A stretch of 39,813 nt of DNA from a virus, in IMG/VR virus record IMGVR_UViG_3300007640_000076, positions 1 to 39,813 of that record; one strand, given 5' to 3'. A program made the translations under genes and the position numbers. The notes beneath the pieces were generated by a model, which was given only the letters and a program-made list of their open reading frames with translations, did not search any database and had not been told where the DNA came from. Shown here one piece after another: positions 1 through 8,661 of this stretch (positions within the stretch are counted from its first letter, which is position 1; each line of letters starts with the position of its first letter).

Positions 1-912
1 AATGAGACATCGAGAGTTCCTATAAAGTTTAAACCTTCCTTAAGGATAAGTGATTCTGTAAATATAATCCTCAAAGATTATCTAAAGACTAAAAAAATAG
101 GAACAATTGATACTACAAAAAATACTTATGGATTCATAGGTAATATGAGAAAACCTTTTACTATTCTAACTTCACTGGCATCTAAATCAATTCCAGAAAA
201 TTCCGGAAGTGCAAAAGCAGGATTTGTTTTTTATGAAGATAAGAATGGATTTCAATTTAGATCTTTAGATGGACTATTTTCTCAAAGTCCATCTGCAAAA
301 TATTATGTTAAGGATGTTTCTGATAATTTTGATGAAAATGCAAGAAAGATAGATAATGATTTTAAAATATTGAATTATTTTACCAATAGAAATCAAAATT
401 TAATAGAAAAATTAAGAATAGGTAGTTACGCAAGTCAACATACTTTCTTCGATCCAACTGATTTTTCAATAAAAAGAAAACTATTTAAAGTTTCTGACAC
501 TTCATTCTCCAAAAAATTAAAGTTGCCAATTATATCTCAAAATTCAGATATAACTCTTGGTGATATACCATCAAGAAATATGACTTTTATAAAAGATATT
601 GGAACTTTCGATAGAAATGTATCTAAAAAAGAAAATAATGATCCAACTGAATATCAGTCACAATCAATAATGAGATATAATACTATCTTCACTCAAGATA
701 TGAATATAATGATTTCTTCTAATACTAATTTGAAGGCAGGTGATTGTATTGAATGCTATTTTCCATTGCTAACTTCAGGTGACAAAAAAGAATATGATAG
801 AGAGCAAAGTGGTCTATATATTATTAAAGAACTTTGTCATCACTTTGATAGTGACAGTTCATATACTTCTTTAAAATTGATAAGAGATGTATTCGGTAAA
901 ATCAAAAGATAA
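1..912 (+). CDS. Baseplate hub protein, gp27-like (5'-truncated)
   Basis: The frame is open from the first base of the window, so this is the C-terminal part of a longer gene; the ATG at 145 is internal. The last 80 or so residues carry the pattern of tail-hub proteins of the gp27/late-control class: a GDCIECYFP strand, then SGLYIIKELCHHF and a closing LKLIRDVFG strand. T4 gp27 forms the trimeric hub at the tube end that holds the gp5 spike. The next gene is the gp5-like protein only 14 bp downstream, in the expected order for T4-like phages. The hub role is inferred from motif and position; it could also be a neighbouring baseplate protein of the same fold. Confidence 0.6.
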   Translation, partial: NETSRVPIKFKPSLRISDSVNIILKDYLKTKKIGTIDTTKNTYGFIGNMRKPFTILTSLASKSIPENSGSAKAGFVFYEDKNGFQFRSLDGLFSQSPSAKYYVKDVSDNFDENARKIDNDFKILNYFTNRNQNLIEKLRIGSYASQHTFFDPTDFSIKRKLFKVSDTSFSKKLKLPIISQNSDITLGDIPSRNMTFIKDIGTFDRNVSKKENNDPTEYQSQSIMRYNTIFTQDMNIMISSNTNLKAGDCIECYFPLLTSGDKKEYDREQSGLYIIKELCHHFDSDSSYTSLKLIRDVFGKIKR

Positions 913-926
913 CAAAGATTAATTAA

Positions 927-3023
927 ATGTTAGACCAATCAACGATCCAAAATAATTTTGTAGGTAGAGATGGGTTTGTTTGGTGGATAGGACAAATTCC
1001 ACCACTAGAATCCATGAAGAAGCAGGTTAAAGGTGGTGGATGGGGAAACAGATTTAAAGTTCGAATAATGGGATATCATCCCTTTAATGAAGATGAACTC
1101 CCAAATGAAGATTTACCTTGGGCACAGGTTTTAATTCCTACAACTGCAGGAAGTGGTGCAGCAAATGTGATGACTGGTGTGCAATTGCAACCAGGAGATA
1201 TGGTGTTTGGTTTCTTCCTTGATGGAGATAATGCACAAGTTCCAGTAATTATGGCAACATTTGGAAGAACAGATGCTGTTGGTTCTGAAAAGTATGATTC
1301 TCCATTTGTCCCATTTACTGGATTTTCAAAAGCAATACCACAATCTTCATTAACAACTCCATTTCCAGAATCTAATGAACCAAAGGAGAATAGTAATAGA
1401 ACTCCTCAAACATTAAAACCAAAAAAATTAGATAGAGTATCTAAAAAAGCACAACAAAAAGTTTTTAGTTCAAGTTCTTCAGTTGGTAAAAAAGTTGCTC
1501 TTGCAAATCCAGTAAAAAATACTATATTTGATAGAATAAAATCTGTAGTTCAGAATTTAATTGATACATTAAAGACACTTAAAGGTAATAGAAAAAAAGT
1601 AAAGGAATCAATAAATCAAGCCATTGATAAAATTACAAACATGGCGAATGATATTGTTGGAACTTTATTCAGATTTTTAATTAAAGGAAATAAATCAGGA
1701 TTTGGTGGTCTTATAAAACTTATAAAAGAAGGATTAAATCTACTATACAAATTAGTTTTTGCTAAAGTTCTTGCCGCAACTGGAAATCCTGTAGCAGCTC
1801 ATCTTGCCGGAGTTGCTGCTCAGGAAGTAATGGTATATCCAGTAAAACTTCTTGAAGAATCATTCAGTCAAATAGTTGGTCTGATTGTTGATAAAGTTAA
1901 GAATAAAGTTTCTAAAATTCTTAAAGATGCTCTTAAGAATTATAAGAGATTTGTTTCATGTGCAGCAGATCAATTTACCGCAAGCTTCTTAAATGATATT
2001 ATTTCATTGTGTGAAAGATTTTTGAGAGGACCATTGGATGCAATTTTCAAAATATTACAGTTCTTTACAAATTTCAATCTTGGAGATACTCTTAGAGATT
2101 CGATTGGAATGCTGTCTGAATTTGGAATTGGATTCTTTACAAATCAATCAGCCAAATCCTATTCGCGAATGGCGAATGAATGGATTCTTGGAGTTGGATA
2201 TTCTGGATCAACTTCTACTATTGAAAAGAGTATGCAAGGAACTTTTGAGAATATAAGAGAAATTACTAAAGATATTAAGAAAAAAAGGAGAAGGAGGAGA
2301 AAGAAGAAAAAATGTAAGACTGATGATATAAAACCAGCTCCACCACCACAAATCTGCATTTTTGGTGGAGGTGGAGATGGTGAAGGTGGTAAAGCAGTTC
2401 CTATATTTGGAAATGTTGTTGCTGATAATGATGGCGAAATTACAGCTAGTATTATTGGAATTCAACTTGTAGATCCTGGATTTGGGTATGATTATCCACC
2501 ATTTGTTGAAATATGTGATGAAATGGATCAAGGATATGGTGCCGTCGCAAGATGCACTATTACTGATGATGGTAGAATTGATCAGATATACATGGTTTCT
2601 GAAGGTGAGGGATATTCTGTAGGAAGTATTTTTGATTATTCCATCACAGGTGTATACATTGAAGATGGTGGTTCTGGATATACTTACGATAATACTGAAA
2701 TATTTGATGATCTAGGTAATGATTATACATTTGTCTTAGATGAAGATGGAAGTATAACACAGATTGACCCAATAAATAATACTAATGTGGATGGACTTCC
2801 ACTTATTGAGGTATTGTCGGATACTGGTTCTGGTGCCGTTGTTAGACCAATATTGGGTTCAGTAAGAGAACTTATAGTAACCACAGATGATGATGGACAA
2901 CTATCAGTAAATACTATTGATAGTTCTCAGGTAAGCACCATTACTGGAGATAATTCTATAGAATCTACAGATTCTAATCTCTTCAAGCAAAAATCAGTAA
3001 CATCTATAGATTGCCCAACATAA
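927..3023 (+). CDS. Baseplate central spike protein, gp5-like OB-fold; no lysozyme domain
   Basis: Residues 1-115 match the N-terminal OB-fold of T4 gp5: FVGRDGFVWWIGQIPP, a Gly-rich loop, NRFKVRIMGYHP, LPWAQVLIPTTAG, LQPGDMVFGFF and VPVIMATFGRT. T4 gp5 continues with a lysozyme and a beta-helix needle. Here instead come a Lys/Ser-rich linker, long amphipathic helices (about 190-400), a basic run near residues 451-464 (lysines and arginines) and a C-terminal Gly/Asp-rich part with GFGYDYPP and GYGAVA motifs that recur in cyanophage virion proteins. I see no catalytic lysozyme segment. At 698 aa it is longer than T4 gp5 (575 aa). The needle function probably sits in the next gene, 4 bp downstream. 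Confidence 0.75.
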   Translation: MLDQSTIQNNFVGRDGFVWWIGQIPPLESMKKQVKGGGWGNRFKVRIMGYHPFNEDELPNEDLPWAQVLIPTTAGSGAANVMTGVQLQPGDMVFGFFLDGDNAQVPVIMATFGRTDAVGSEKYDSPFVPFTGFSKAIPQSSLTTPFPESNEPKENSNRTPQTLKPKKLDRVSKKAQQKVFSSSSSVGKKVALANPVKNTIFDRIKSVVQNLIDTLKTLKGNRKKVKESINQAIDKITNMANDIVGTLFRFLIKGNKSGFGGLIKLIKEGLNLLYKLVFAKVLAATGNPVAAHLAGVAAQEVMVYPVKLLEESFSQIVGLIVDKVKNKVSKILKDALKNYKRFVSCAADQFTASFLNDIISLCERFLRGPLDAIFKILQFFTNFNLGDTLRDSIGMLSEFGIGFFTNQSAKSYSRMANEWILGVGYSGSTSTIEKSMQGTFENIREITKDIKKKRRRRRKKKKCKTDDIKPAPPPQICIFGGGGDGEGGKAVPIFGNVVADNDGEITASIIGIQLVDPGFGYDYPPFVEICDEMDQGYGAVARCTITDDGRIDQIYMVSEGEGYSVGSIFDYSITGVYIEDGGSGYTYDNTEIFDDLGNDYTFVLDEDGSITQIDPINNTNVDGLPLIEVLSDTGSGAVVRPILGSVRELIVTTDDDGQLSVNTIDSSQVSTITGDNSIESTDSNLFKQKSVTSIDCPT

Positions 3024-3027
3024 AATT

Positions 3028-4131
3028 ATGCCAGCAAGAAATAAAAATATTTTTAAGAGACAATTAGTTAGTTTTAATCCAAATTTTAGGATTGATACTG
3101 CTTCCACATTAATGGGTGAATCAGGAACTGATATCTATAAGATATATGCAGTAACTAACACTAAAGATACTCAAAATTCAATGAGTTTGAGTAGTTCTGG
3201 ATTATTCTCAATTTATAATGACAGGACTATCGAAATATCTGGTGGTGCTAAAAATCGTCAGGGAAGAGAGGATATTGTTATTGTAGGTAATAGTGGAAAT
3301 ATATCTATTACTGCATCTCAAGGCATGGTTAGAATTCATGCCACCGACATACTTATAGATGCTGAAAAAGATATACATTTTAAAGCGGGAAGAAATATAA
3401 ATTTGGTTACCGGTGGTGGTAGAATTATGCTTGATGGTGGAAGAGTTGACATTGAGGGAAGTTCTGGAAACTTAATATCTCAACTCGGAAAAGATTTTAC
3501 GAAATTGGCATTTGCTGGAAGTTTTATTGGTATTGATTTCATTGACAACATTACTGGAGGAATAGTTAGCAATGTTGTCAATAATGTAGTTGATAAGGTT
3601 ATTCCTGGTGGAGGTCTTCTTGGCACTGTTGCTGGTGGATTATTAGGTGGAGGTGGACTTGGTAGTGTAGTTGGTAATGTTGCTGGTGGATTATTAGGTG
3701 GTGGCGGAATTGGTGGTGCTATTGGTAATGTTGCTGGTGGATTATTAGGTGGAGGTGGAATCGGTGGTGCCATCGGAGATGTTGCTGGTGGATTATTAGG
3801 TGGAGGTGGAATCGGTGGTGCTATTGGCGATGTTGCAGGTGGATTATTAGGTGGAGGTGGAATCGGTGGTGCTATCGGAGATATTGCAGGTGGTGTTTTG
3901 GGTGGTGGACTTGGTGGTGTAGTTGGGGATATTGCCGGTGGTGTTTTATCCGGAGATATTCAAGGTGCAGTCACTAATGCCGTAAGTGGAGTGTTGGGAA
4001 GTGACACTGGAAATATTATTGAAGGTGTATTAGATGGTGATTTTGGTGGTGTTTTGGGTGATGTTGGGGGGTTGATTGGAGGAAGCACTGGTGGAACAAT
4101 TGGTGATATTCTTGGGGATATTGTAGGTTAA
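3028..4131 (+). CDS. Spike/needle protein with beta-helix strip and glycine-rich tandem repeats
   Basis: Residues about 85-155 hold short alternating strands (NISITASQGMVRIHA, DILIDAEKDIHFKAG, NINLVTGGG, RIMLDGGRVDIEG), the pattern of the triple-stranded beta-helix at the C-terminus of gp5 and VgrG spikes. From residue 201 on the protein is built of near-identical 17-residue units VAGGLLGGGGIGGAIGD, five full and one of 16 residues, then decayed copies to the end. The GG and GxxxG spacing would suit tight glycine packing. Lying directly after the gp5-like gene, it probably supplies the membrane-piercing needle that gene lacks. The repeat part has no function I can name. Confidence 0.6.
   Translation: MPARNKNIFKRQLVSFNPNFRIDTASTLMGESGTDIYKIYAVTNTKDTQNSMSLSSSGLFSIYNDRTIEISGGAKNRQGREDIVIVGNSGNISITASQGMVRIHATDILIDAEKDIHFKAGRNINLVTGGGRIMLDGGRVDIEGSSGNLISQLGKDFTKLAFAGSFIGIDFIDNITGGIVSNVVNNVVDKVIPGGGLLGTVAGGLLGGGGLGSVVGNVAGGLLGGGGIGGAIGNVAGGLLGGGGIGGAIGDVAGGLLGGGGIGGAIGDVAGGLLGGGGIGGAIGDIAGGVLGGGLGGVVGDIAGGVLSGDIQGAVTNAVSGVLGSDTGNIIEGVLDGDFGGVLGDVGGLIGGSTGGTIGDILGDIVG
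3628..3930 (+). repeat. In-frame 51-bp tandem repeat in the spike gene
   Basis: Five 51-bp units (starts 3628, 3679, 3730, 3781, 3832) and a sixth of 48 bp (3883) encode the motif VAGGLLGGGGIGGAIGD. The DNA copies are nearly identical, with mostly third-base changes, so copy number could shift by recombination or slippage without breaking the frame. Confidence 0.9.
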
Positions 4132-4145
4132 TAGGAGAAAAAAAA

Positions 4146-4784
4146 ATGATAGTTAGCTCTACTTGGGACGCACAAAATTTTAAAACACCAGCTTCTGATG
4201 CTGAATTTTATGGTCAGGAGGCACATTTTAATAGAGATGTAATTTTCTATAAAAATGTGACAATTCATGGTGAATTAAAATTTGACTATTTCAAATATGA
4301 TAAACTTTCTTTAAATGATCTTGATGTTTATGGAACTTCAAGATTTTTTGGACCTTCATATTTTTATGATACATTAACAGTAACTGAAAGATTTTATGTT
4401 GGTAGGCCGGAGACCGGTGGAGAAGTATTCAGAATAGATACTGCTGATGGTAGAGTTGGTATTGCCAGCACTCAACCAAAACAACCTTTAGACGTAAATG
4501 GAGTTATAGTAACCACTGAAAGTATAGGTATAGGTAGTTATATTCCAGAGCAAAGACTTGATGTTGCCGGAAGTGTTAAAATTGATGCTCAAATATATGA
4601 CTCTGCAAATTCTCCTGGAAAATTGACATATATACTCTCAAGAGATGCTGGTGGAATAAGATGGATTCCACAAGTTGGTGATATACCCCCAGGAGAACCT
4701 GATTTTACTGGAGATGGACCAGCTGGAATTTCTACTGCATTTATGTTTATTCTTGATGAAGGAGTTCCAATTTTTAATCCATAA
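4146..4784 (+). CDS. Baseplate/tail-fibre structural protein with GIGT-P-LDV motifs
   Basis: 212 aa, with a strong AGGAG ribosome site just before the ATG. The first half is beta-rich with an ordered strand ladder (FNRDVIFYKNVTIHGELKF, LNDLDVYGTSRFFGPSYFYDTLTVTERFYVG), the look of a trimeric fibre stem. Two copies of the motif VGIxSxxPxxxLDVxG follow (VGIASTQPKQPLDVNG and IGIGSYIPEQRLDVAG), which recurs in the larger fibre genes downstream. No enzyme motif is visible. It is probably a short fibre or a connector between baseplate and fibres. Part of the plus-strand virion block. Confidence 0.6.
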   Translation: MIVSSTWDAQNFKTPASDAEFYGQEAHFNRDVIFYKNVTIHGELKFDYFKYDKLSLNDLDVYGTSRFFGPSYFYDTLTVTERFYVGRPETGGEVFRIDTADGRVGIASTQPKQPLDVNGVIVTTESIGIGSYIPEQRLDVAGSVKIDAQIYDSANSPGKLTYILSRDAGGIRWIPQVGDIPPGEPDFTGDGPAGISTAFMFILDEGVPIFNP

Positions 4785-4802
4785 ATTATCTCAAATCCAA
4801 TT

Positions 4803-4810
4803 TATAAATA
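4803..4810 (+). promoter_or_regulatory. T4-type late promoter octamer TATAAATA
   Basis: An exact TATAAATA, the T4 late consensus (NATAAATA in cyanomyoviruses), lies 21 bp before the ATG at 4832 in a short AT-rich gap. It has no -35 element, as expected for the sliding-clamp-driven late sigma factor gp55. Confidence 0.7.
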
Positions 4811-4831
4811 AGGATATAATAGTATAAAAGA

Positions 4832-7800
4832 ATGGCATATTTTTACATTTTAGATCAGGGAACATATGTGCCAACTACTCAGTTAGCACAAGCTTACGCC
4901 GCTCTTAATTTTAAAAATGTAAATAGTCTTGGCATAGGAACAGATACTTTAACTCCCCTATCTAATCCAGATGCACCATCATGGATAGTTGATATTGAGA
5001 CTCAAGATTTGTGGGGGTGGGATAGTAGAGGAGCAGTTTATAGAAATACTAGTGTTGGAATTAATAGCTCTATTCCAGGAAATCCATTTGAAGTTTATAC
5101 TGCTGATCCACTTTTTGCATCCCCAAATCCAACTTTAGCAGTAGCATTTAATGATAGGGTTGGTATTGGTTTAAGTGATCCTGCATATAAACTTGATGTA
5201 GAGGGAAATCTTCGTGTTTCCTCAGATGGACTTGTCGAATCAAATTTTAATGTACAAGGAGATACTGAATTAGACTTAACTCTTACCGTAGGTGGTGCTA
5301 CTGAATTACAAGATACATTAGATGTTGTAGGTGCAACAAATCTACAATCCACATTGGATGTTGTAGGTGAAACAACACTTCAGGATACACTAGATGTTTT
5401 TGGAGCAACAACACTTCAGGATACATTAGATGTTGTAGGTGCAACAAATCTACAATCCACATTGAATGTTATAGATGCAACATCACTACAATCTACATTA
5501 GATGTTTTAGGTGCAACAACACTACAATCCACATTGAATGTTGGAGGAGATGCTCAATTTGATCTAAATGTCACTATTGATGGAATTCTTACTGTAAATA
5601 GCAATGCTACCTCTATAGATAAAGACACTGGTTCTATAGTAACTGAGGGTGGTGTTGGAATTGAAGAGAATTTGAATGTTGGGGGTAATGCAAGAATAGT
5701 CGGAGAGTTAGAATTAGATTCATATTTGGTCGATATAAATGATTTTAGAGCAGAAACTAAAAGAGATTGGAGATTATCTGCGGTAGGAACTGGTGTTTCG
5801 TGGAGACCTTCTGGAGTAGAGACTCAAAATACTGTCTGGGTGACCAAAGATGGTGATGATGCTAACAGTGGACTTCTGGAAGGAGATGCAAAAGCTACTA
5901 TAGGTGCTGCTGCTGCGATTGCGGAACCAGGGGATACTATAGTCATTAGACCAGGAGTATATGTAGAGAATAATCCGATTGGATTGAGGTATGATGTTAC
6001 TGTAACAGGACAAGATTTAAGATTGGTTACTGTAACTCCATTAAATCCAAATCTAGATGTTTTCCATGTTAGAAGAGGATGTTTAATTGAAAATATAAAC
6101 TTTGCCGGAACAAGTATTACTGTAAATCATACCGGATGTGGAGCAATAGCATTTCCACCAATAGATCCAAGTAAAGTTGCTAATACTGGTTTTATAGAAG
6201 TTGGACCAACACTTGAAGGTCCAAGTGGTAGGTGGAGAAGTCCATATATAAGAAACTGCACAAACTTTATGAGTGGCAGTATTGGTATGAGAATTGATGG
6301 TGATCATGCATCTGTTACTGATCCCATCAATAATATTGGAAATAATTTGAAATGTATGGTTTGTGACTCATTTACTCAATATAATGAGAATGGTATTGGA
6401 GTATCGATCACAAATAATGGATATGCTCAGTTAGTTTCTATTTTTACAATTAACTCTGATATTGGAATTTATGCAGATACTGGTGGATCATGCGATCTTA
6501 CAAACTCCAACTCATCTTTTGGTAACTATGGTTTATATGCTGTAGGTTTAGGTATAACAGAATATACTTCAAATGTTGGAAGATATCCCCCATCAAGAAC
6601 TGCAGATGGAGTTGATGCTGCCAGTGATGTTGTCACTTTCAAAAATATTTCTGACATATACAATAATGTTAGAAGACCATATGATGGTCAAGCAATTTTC
6701 TTTGAAATAGATCTCACAAATTATGGAGATGTCAATCAGTCTTATGTATCAGGATTGCCATCCTCTATATTAACAACACCAATGCTCCAAATACAAGAAA
6801 TTGTAGTTACCAATGGTGGTTCTGGTTTTAGTCCTGCTGCTCCACCAACAGTTATAATTAGAGATGCTGACGATTTAACACAAGATCCAAAAGGTCCACA
6901 AGGAATTATTGCAGAATTGAGTCCAACAATTGATGAGATTACAGGATCAATTGTTGAAATAGATGTTGTAAATAGTGGAAGAAATTATTTACCATCTCAA
7001 AATCTTGAAGTCTTTATTGATGGTGGAGCTGCAGTGGGAGCTTCGGCAGAAATAATAACACAACCAATATATTATACAGTTGATTCTGCAACACAACCAG
7101 TTCCTGCAGTAGGTAGATACGCTGATGCAATATCTTTAATAAGAAGAAACATAGATTTTATTGCTACTGAAGCAGTTGATAGAATGCTATTTAATAATCC
7201 ATCGTTTACTATTCCTGGTGGAAATGATCGTTGTGTTGAAGATACGAAATTAGTTTTAGATGCTATATCATATAACTTAGTATATGGTGGAAATGATAAA
7301 GCATATGATGCTGGAAAAATTTATATCGATAATGCATATTTGGCTGGAGAAGAAGCAGAATCTATTGAGACATTTAATAATGCTAGAGATCTTGCAAAGT
7401 CAATTATAAACAATGTTGTTGTAACTAAACAATCTTATACTACTATCAATACTTTTGAACAAGTCATTGATCTATCCATCATTGCAGATCCTGTTACTGG
7501 ATCAAACCAAGATCCAGCATCTTGTGCAGATGTCCAAAGTTCTATTGATACATTATTTGCAATAGTTACTGATGCCATTGATTTGGGAACTTTACCTACC
7601 AGAACATCAGGAACTAGCGTTGGAATTACAACAGTAACATTTAATGAATTTATTCCTTATGAATTATTTGGAAATGAAAGAGTTTCTTTCAAGAGGATAA
7701 GTAGGATCCTAACAAGTTCACATTCATTTGAATATATTGGAACGGGTGTTAATATAAATAACTCAACGCCTTTCCAAGGGGCTGTTCCTATTAAGGAAAA

Positions 7801-7975
7801 TGAGATTGTTGCTTTAGATGGAGCACAAGTTCCATTTACTAGCACTGATCAAAAAGGAAACTTTGATATTGGAGAGGGATTCCAAATTAACCAACCAACA
7901 TCAACAATTCGTGGAAGAGATTTTAGTAAGGCAATACAAGCTGAAGTTACCCCTCTAATACTAGCATTAAGGTAA
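4832..7975 (+). CDS. Large tail-fibre/virion protein with 12-residue repeats and beta-helix domain
   Basis: 1047 aa. Order of parts: an N-terminal segment with two G-I-G/N..P..DV motifs (VGINSSIPGNPFEV and VGIGLSDPAYKLDV); residues 158-241 made of seven 12-residue repeats of the form xLQxTLDVxGAT; residues about 335-580 with the start of a right-handed beta-helix (VWVTKDGDDANSG, AEPGDTIVIRPGVYVEN, GCLIENINFAG), as in pectate-lyase-like fibre proteins; then a GGSGFSPAAPPTVII module near 660 and a mixed C-terminus. Such beta-helices in tail proteins often bind or cut surface polysaccharide; no catalytic residues can be assigned here. A late promoter octamer lies just upstream. Shared modules with its neighbours suggest duplication and shuffling within this block. 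Confidence 0.7.
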   Translation: MAYFYILDQGTYVPTTQLAQAYAALNFKNVNSLGIGTDTLTPLSNPDAPSWIVDIETQDLWGWDSRGAVYRNTSVGINSSIPGNPFEVYTADPLFASPNPTLAVAFNDRVGIGLSDPAYKLDVEGNLRVSSDGLVESNFNVQGDTELDLTLTVGGATELQDTLDVVGATNLQSTLDVVGETTLQDTLDVFGATTLQDTLDVVGATNLQSTLNVIDATSLQSTLDVLGATTLQSTLNVGGDAQFDLNVTIDGILTVNSNATSIDKDTGSIVTEGGVGIEENLNVGGNARIVGELELDSYLVDINDFRAETKRDWRLSAVGTGVSWRPSGVETQNTVWVTKDGDDANSGLLEGDAKATIGAAAAIAEPGDTIVIRPGVYVENNPIGLRYDVTVTGQDLRLVTVTPLNPNLDVFHVRRGCLIENINFAGTSITVNHTGCGAIAFPPIDPSKVANTGFIEVGPTLEGPSGRWRSPYIRNCTNFMSGSIGMRIDGDHASVTDPINNIGNNLKCMVCDSFTQYNENGIGVSITNNGYAQLVSIFTINSDIGIYADTGGSCDLTNSNSSFGNYGLYAVGLGITEYTSNVGRYPPSRTADGVDAASDVVTFKNISDIYNNVRRPYDGQAIFFEIDLTNYGDVNQSYVSGLPSSILTTPMLQIQEIVVTNGGSGFSPAAPPTVIIRDADDLTQDPKGPQGIIAELSPTIDEITGSIVEIDVVNSGRNYLPSQNLEVFIDGGAAVGASAEIITQPIYYTVDSATQPVPAVGRYADAISLIRRNIDFIATEAVDRMLFNNPSFTIPGGNDRCVEDTKLVLDAISYNLVYGGNDKAYDAGKIYIDNAYLAGEEAESIETFNNARDLAKSIINNVVVTKQSYTTINTFEQVIDLSIIADPVTGSNQDPASCADVQSSIDTLFAIVTDAIDLGTLPTRTSGTSVGITTVTFNEFIPYELFGNERVSFKRISRILTSSHSFEYIGTGVNINNSTPFQGAVPIKENEIVALDGAQVPFTSTDQKGNFDIGEGFQINQPTSTIRGRDFSKAIQAEVTPLILALR
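5303..5554 (+). repeat. In-frame 36-bp tandem repeat in the 1047-aa fibre gene
   Basis: Seven consecutive 36-bp units encode 12-residue repeats: ELQDTLDVVGAT, NLQSTLDVVGET, TLQDTLDVFGAT, TLQDTLDVVGAT, NLQSTLNVIDAT, SLQSTLDVLGAT, TLQSTLNVGGDA. The hydrophobic spacing (L..TLDV) fits one turn of a beta-solenoid or trimeric stem per repeat. Confidence 0.9.
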
Positions 7976-7981
7976 AAAAAT

Positions 7982-8656
7982 ATGGCAGTTGCACCACTTA
8001 ATAAATTTTTAACAGTTGCTGTTCCAGTTGCTCCTGGAGAACAAACAGTATATACAACTCCTACTGGAGTTTCTGCTATTGTTCTATATGCACAAGTTGC
8101 AAACGTTGGAGTAAACACTTATCCAACATTAACTTTTACGCACAGAAGAAAGAGCACTTCTGCCAGAACAGCTGGTAACACCAGAAACGTAAGAGTGATA
8201 AAAGATATTGAAATTCCACCAAATGATTCTTTGGTAATCATTGATGGTAGATTGGTATTAGAAAGAACGGCAATTATAACAGACTCTATTGTTATTGAAG
8301 GATTTCAAGATGGAATTCTTGATGTAGAGAATTGCGAATATGATAATGTGACAGGTGTTACTACAGTAACAACTACAACACCACATAATTTTGCTGTGGA
8401 TGATTATGTAACAATGAGTGGACTAGAGTTTACATGTCCTCCAGGAAATTATGGACTTACAACTAGCATATTTCCTTCACCACAACAATCATTTATTGTA
8501 GAATCTATCATTACTGATGGTGTTGGTGTATCAAAGACTTTTGTTACTAATTCTGGAACTGTTTCTGGAATTATTCACAATTATTCAACTGGTGGCAAAG
8601 TTGCCCCACTTCAAATGGAATTTATTTGCAGTATCCTAGAAAATAGCACAACATAA
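7982..8656 (+). CDS. Virion structural protein, probable fibre/baseplate connector
   Basis: 224 aa, starting 6 bp after the previous stop. It is rich in beta strands: APGEQTVYTTPTGVSAIVLYAQVANV, TLTFTHRRKS, VRVIKDIEIPPNDSLVIIDGRLVLE. The N-terminal half has the shape of small phage proteins that follow fibre genes and fold as a beta-sandwich; the C-terminal half has a TTTPHNFAVDDYVTMSG motif also found in the 1903-aa protein (STPHGLVSGNKIRLT), a module I associate with cyanophage virion proteins. No enzymatic motif. The function is inferred from position between two fibre genes. Confidence 0.5.
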   Translation: MAVAPLNKFLTVAVPVAPGEQTVYTTPTGVSAIVLYAQVANVGVNTYPTLTFTHRRKSTSARTAGNTRNVRVIKDIEIPPNDSLVIIDGRLVLERTAIITDSIVIEGFQDGILDVENCEYDNVTGVTTVTTTTPHNFAVDDYVTMSGLEFTCPPGNYGLTTSIFPSPQQSFIVESIITDGVGVSKTFVTNSGTVSGIIHNYSTGGKVAPLQMEFICSILENSTT

Positions 8657-8661
8657 TAATT

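Noticed and set aside
2277-2312. Programmed frameshift at the purine tract (A run and GGAGG) in the gp5-like gene
   Set aside because: The zero frame stays open for more than 230 further codons with sensible protein, and no slippery heptamer falls in the right register.
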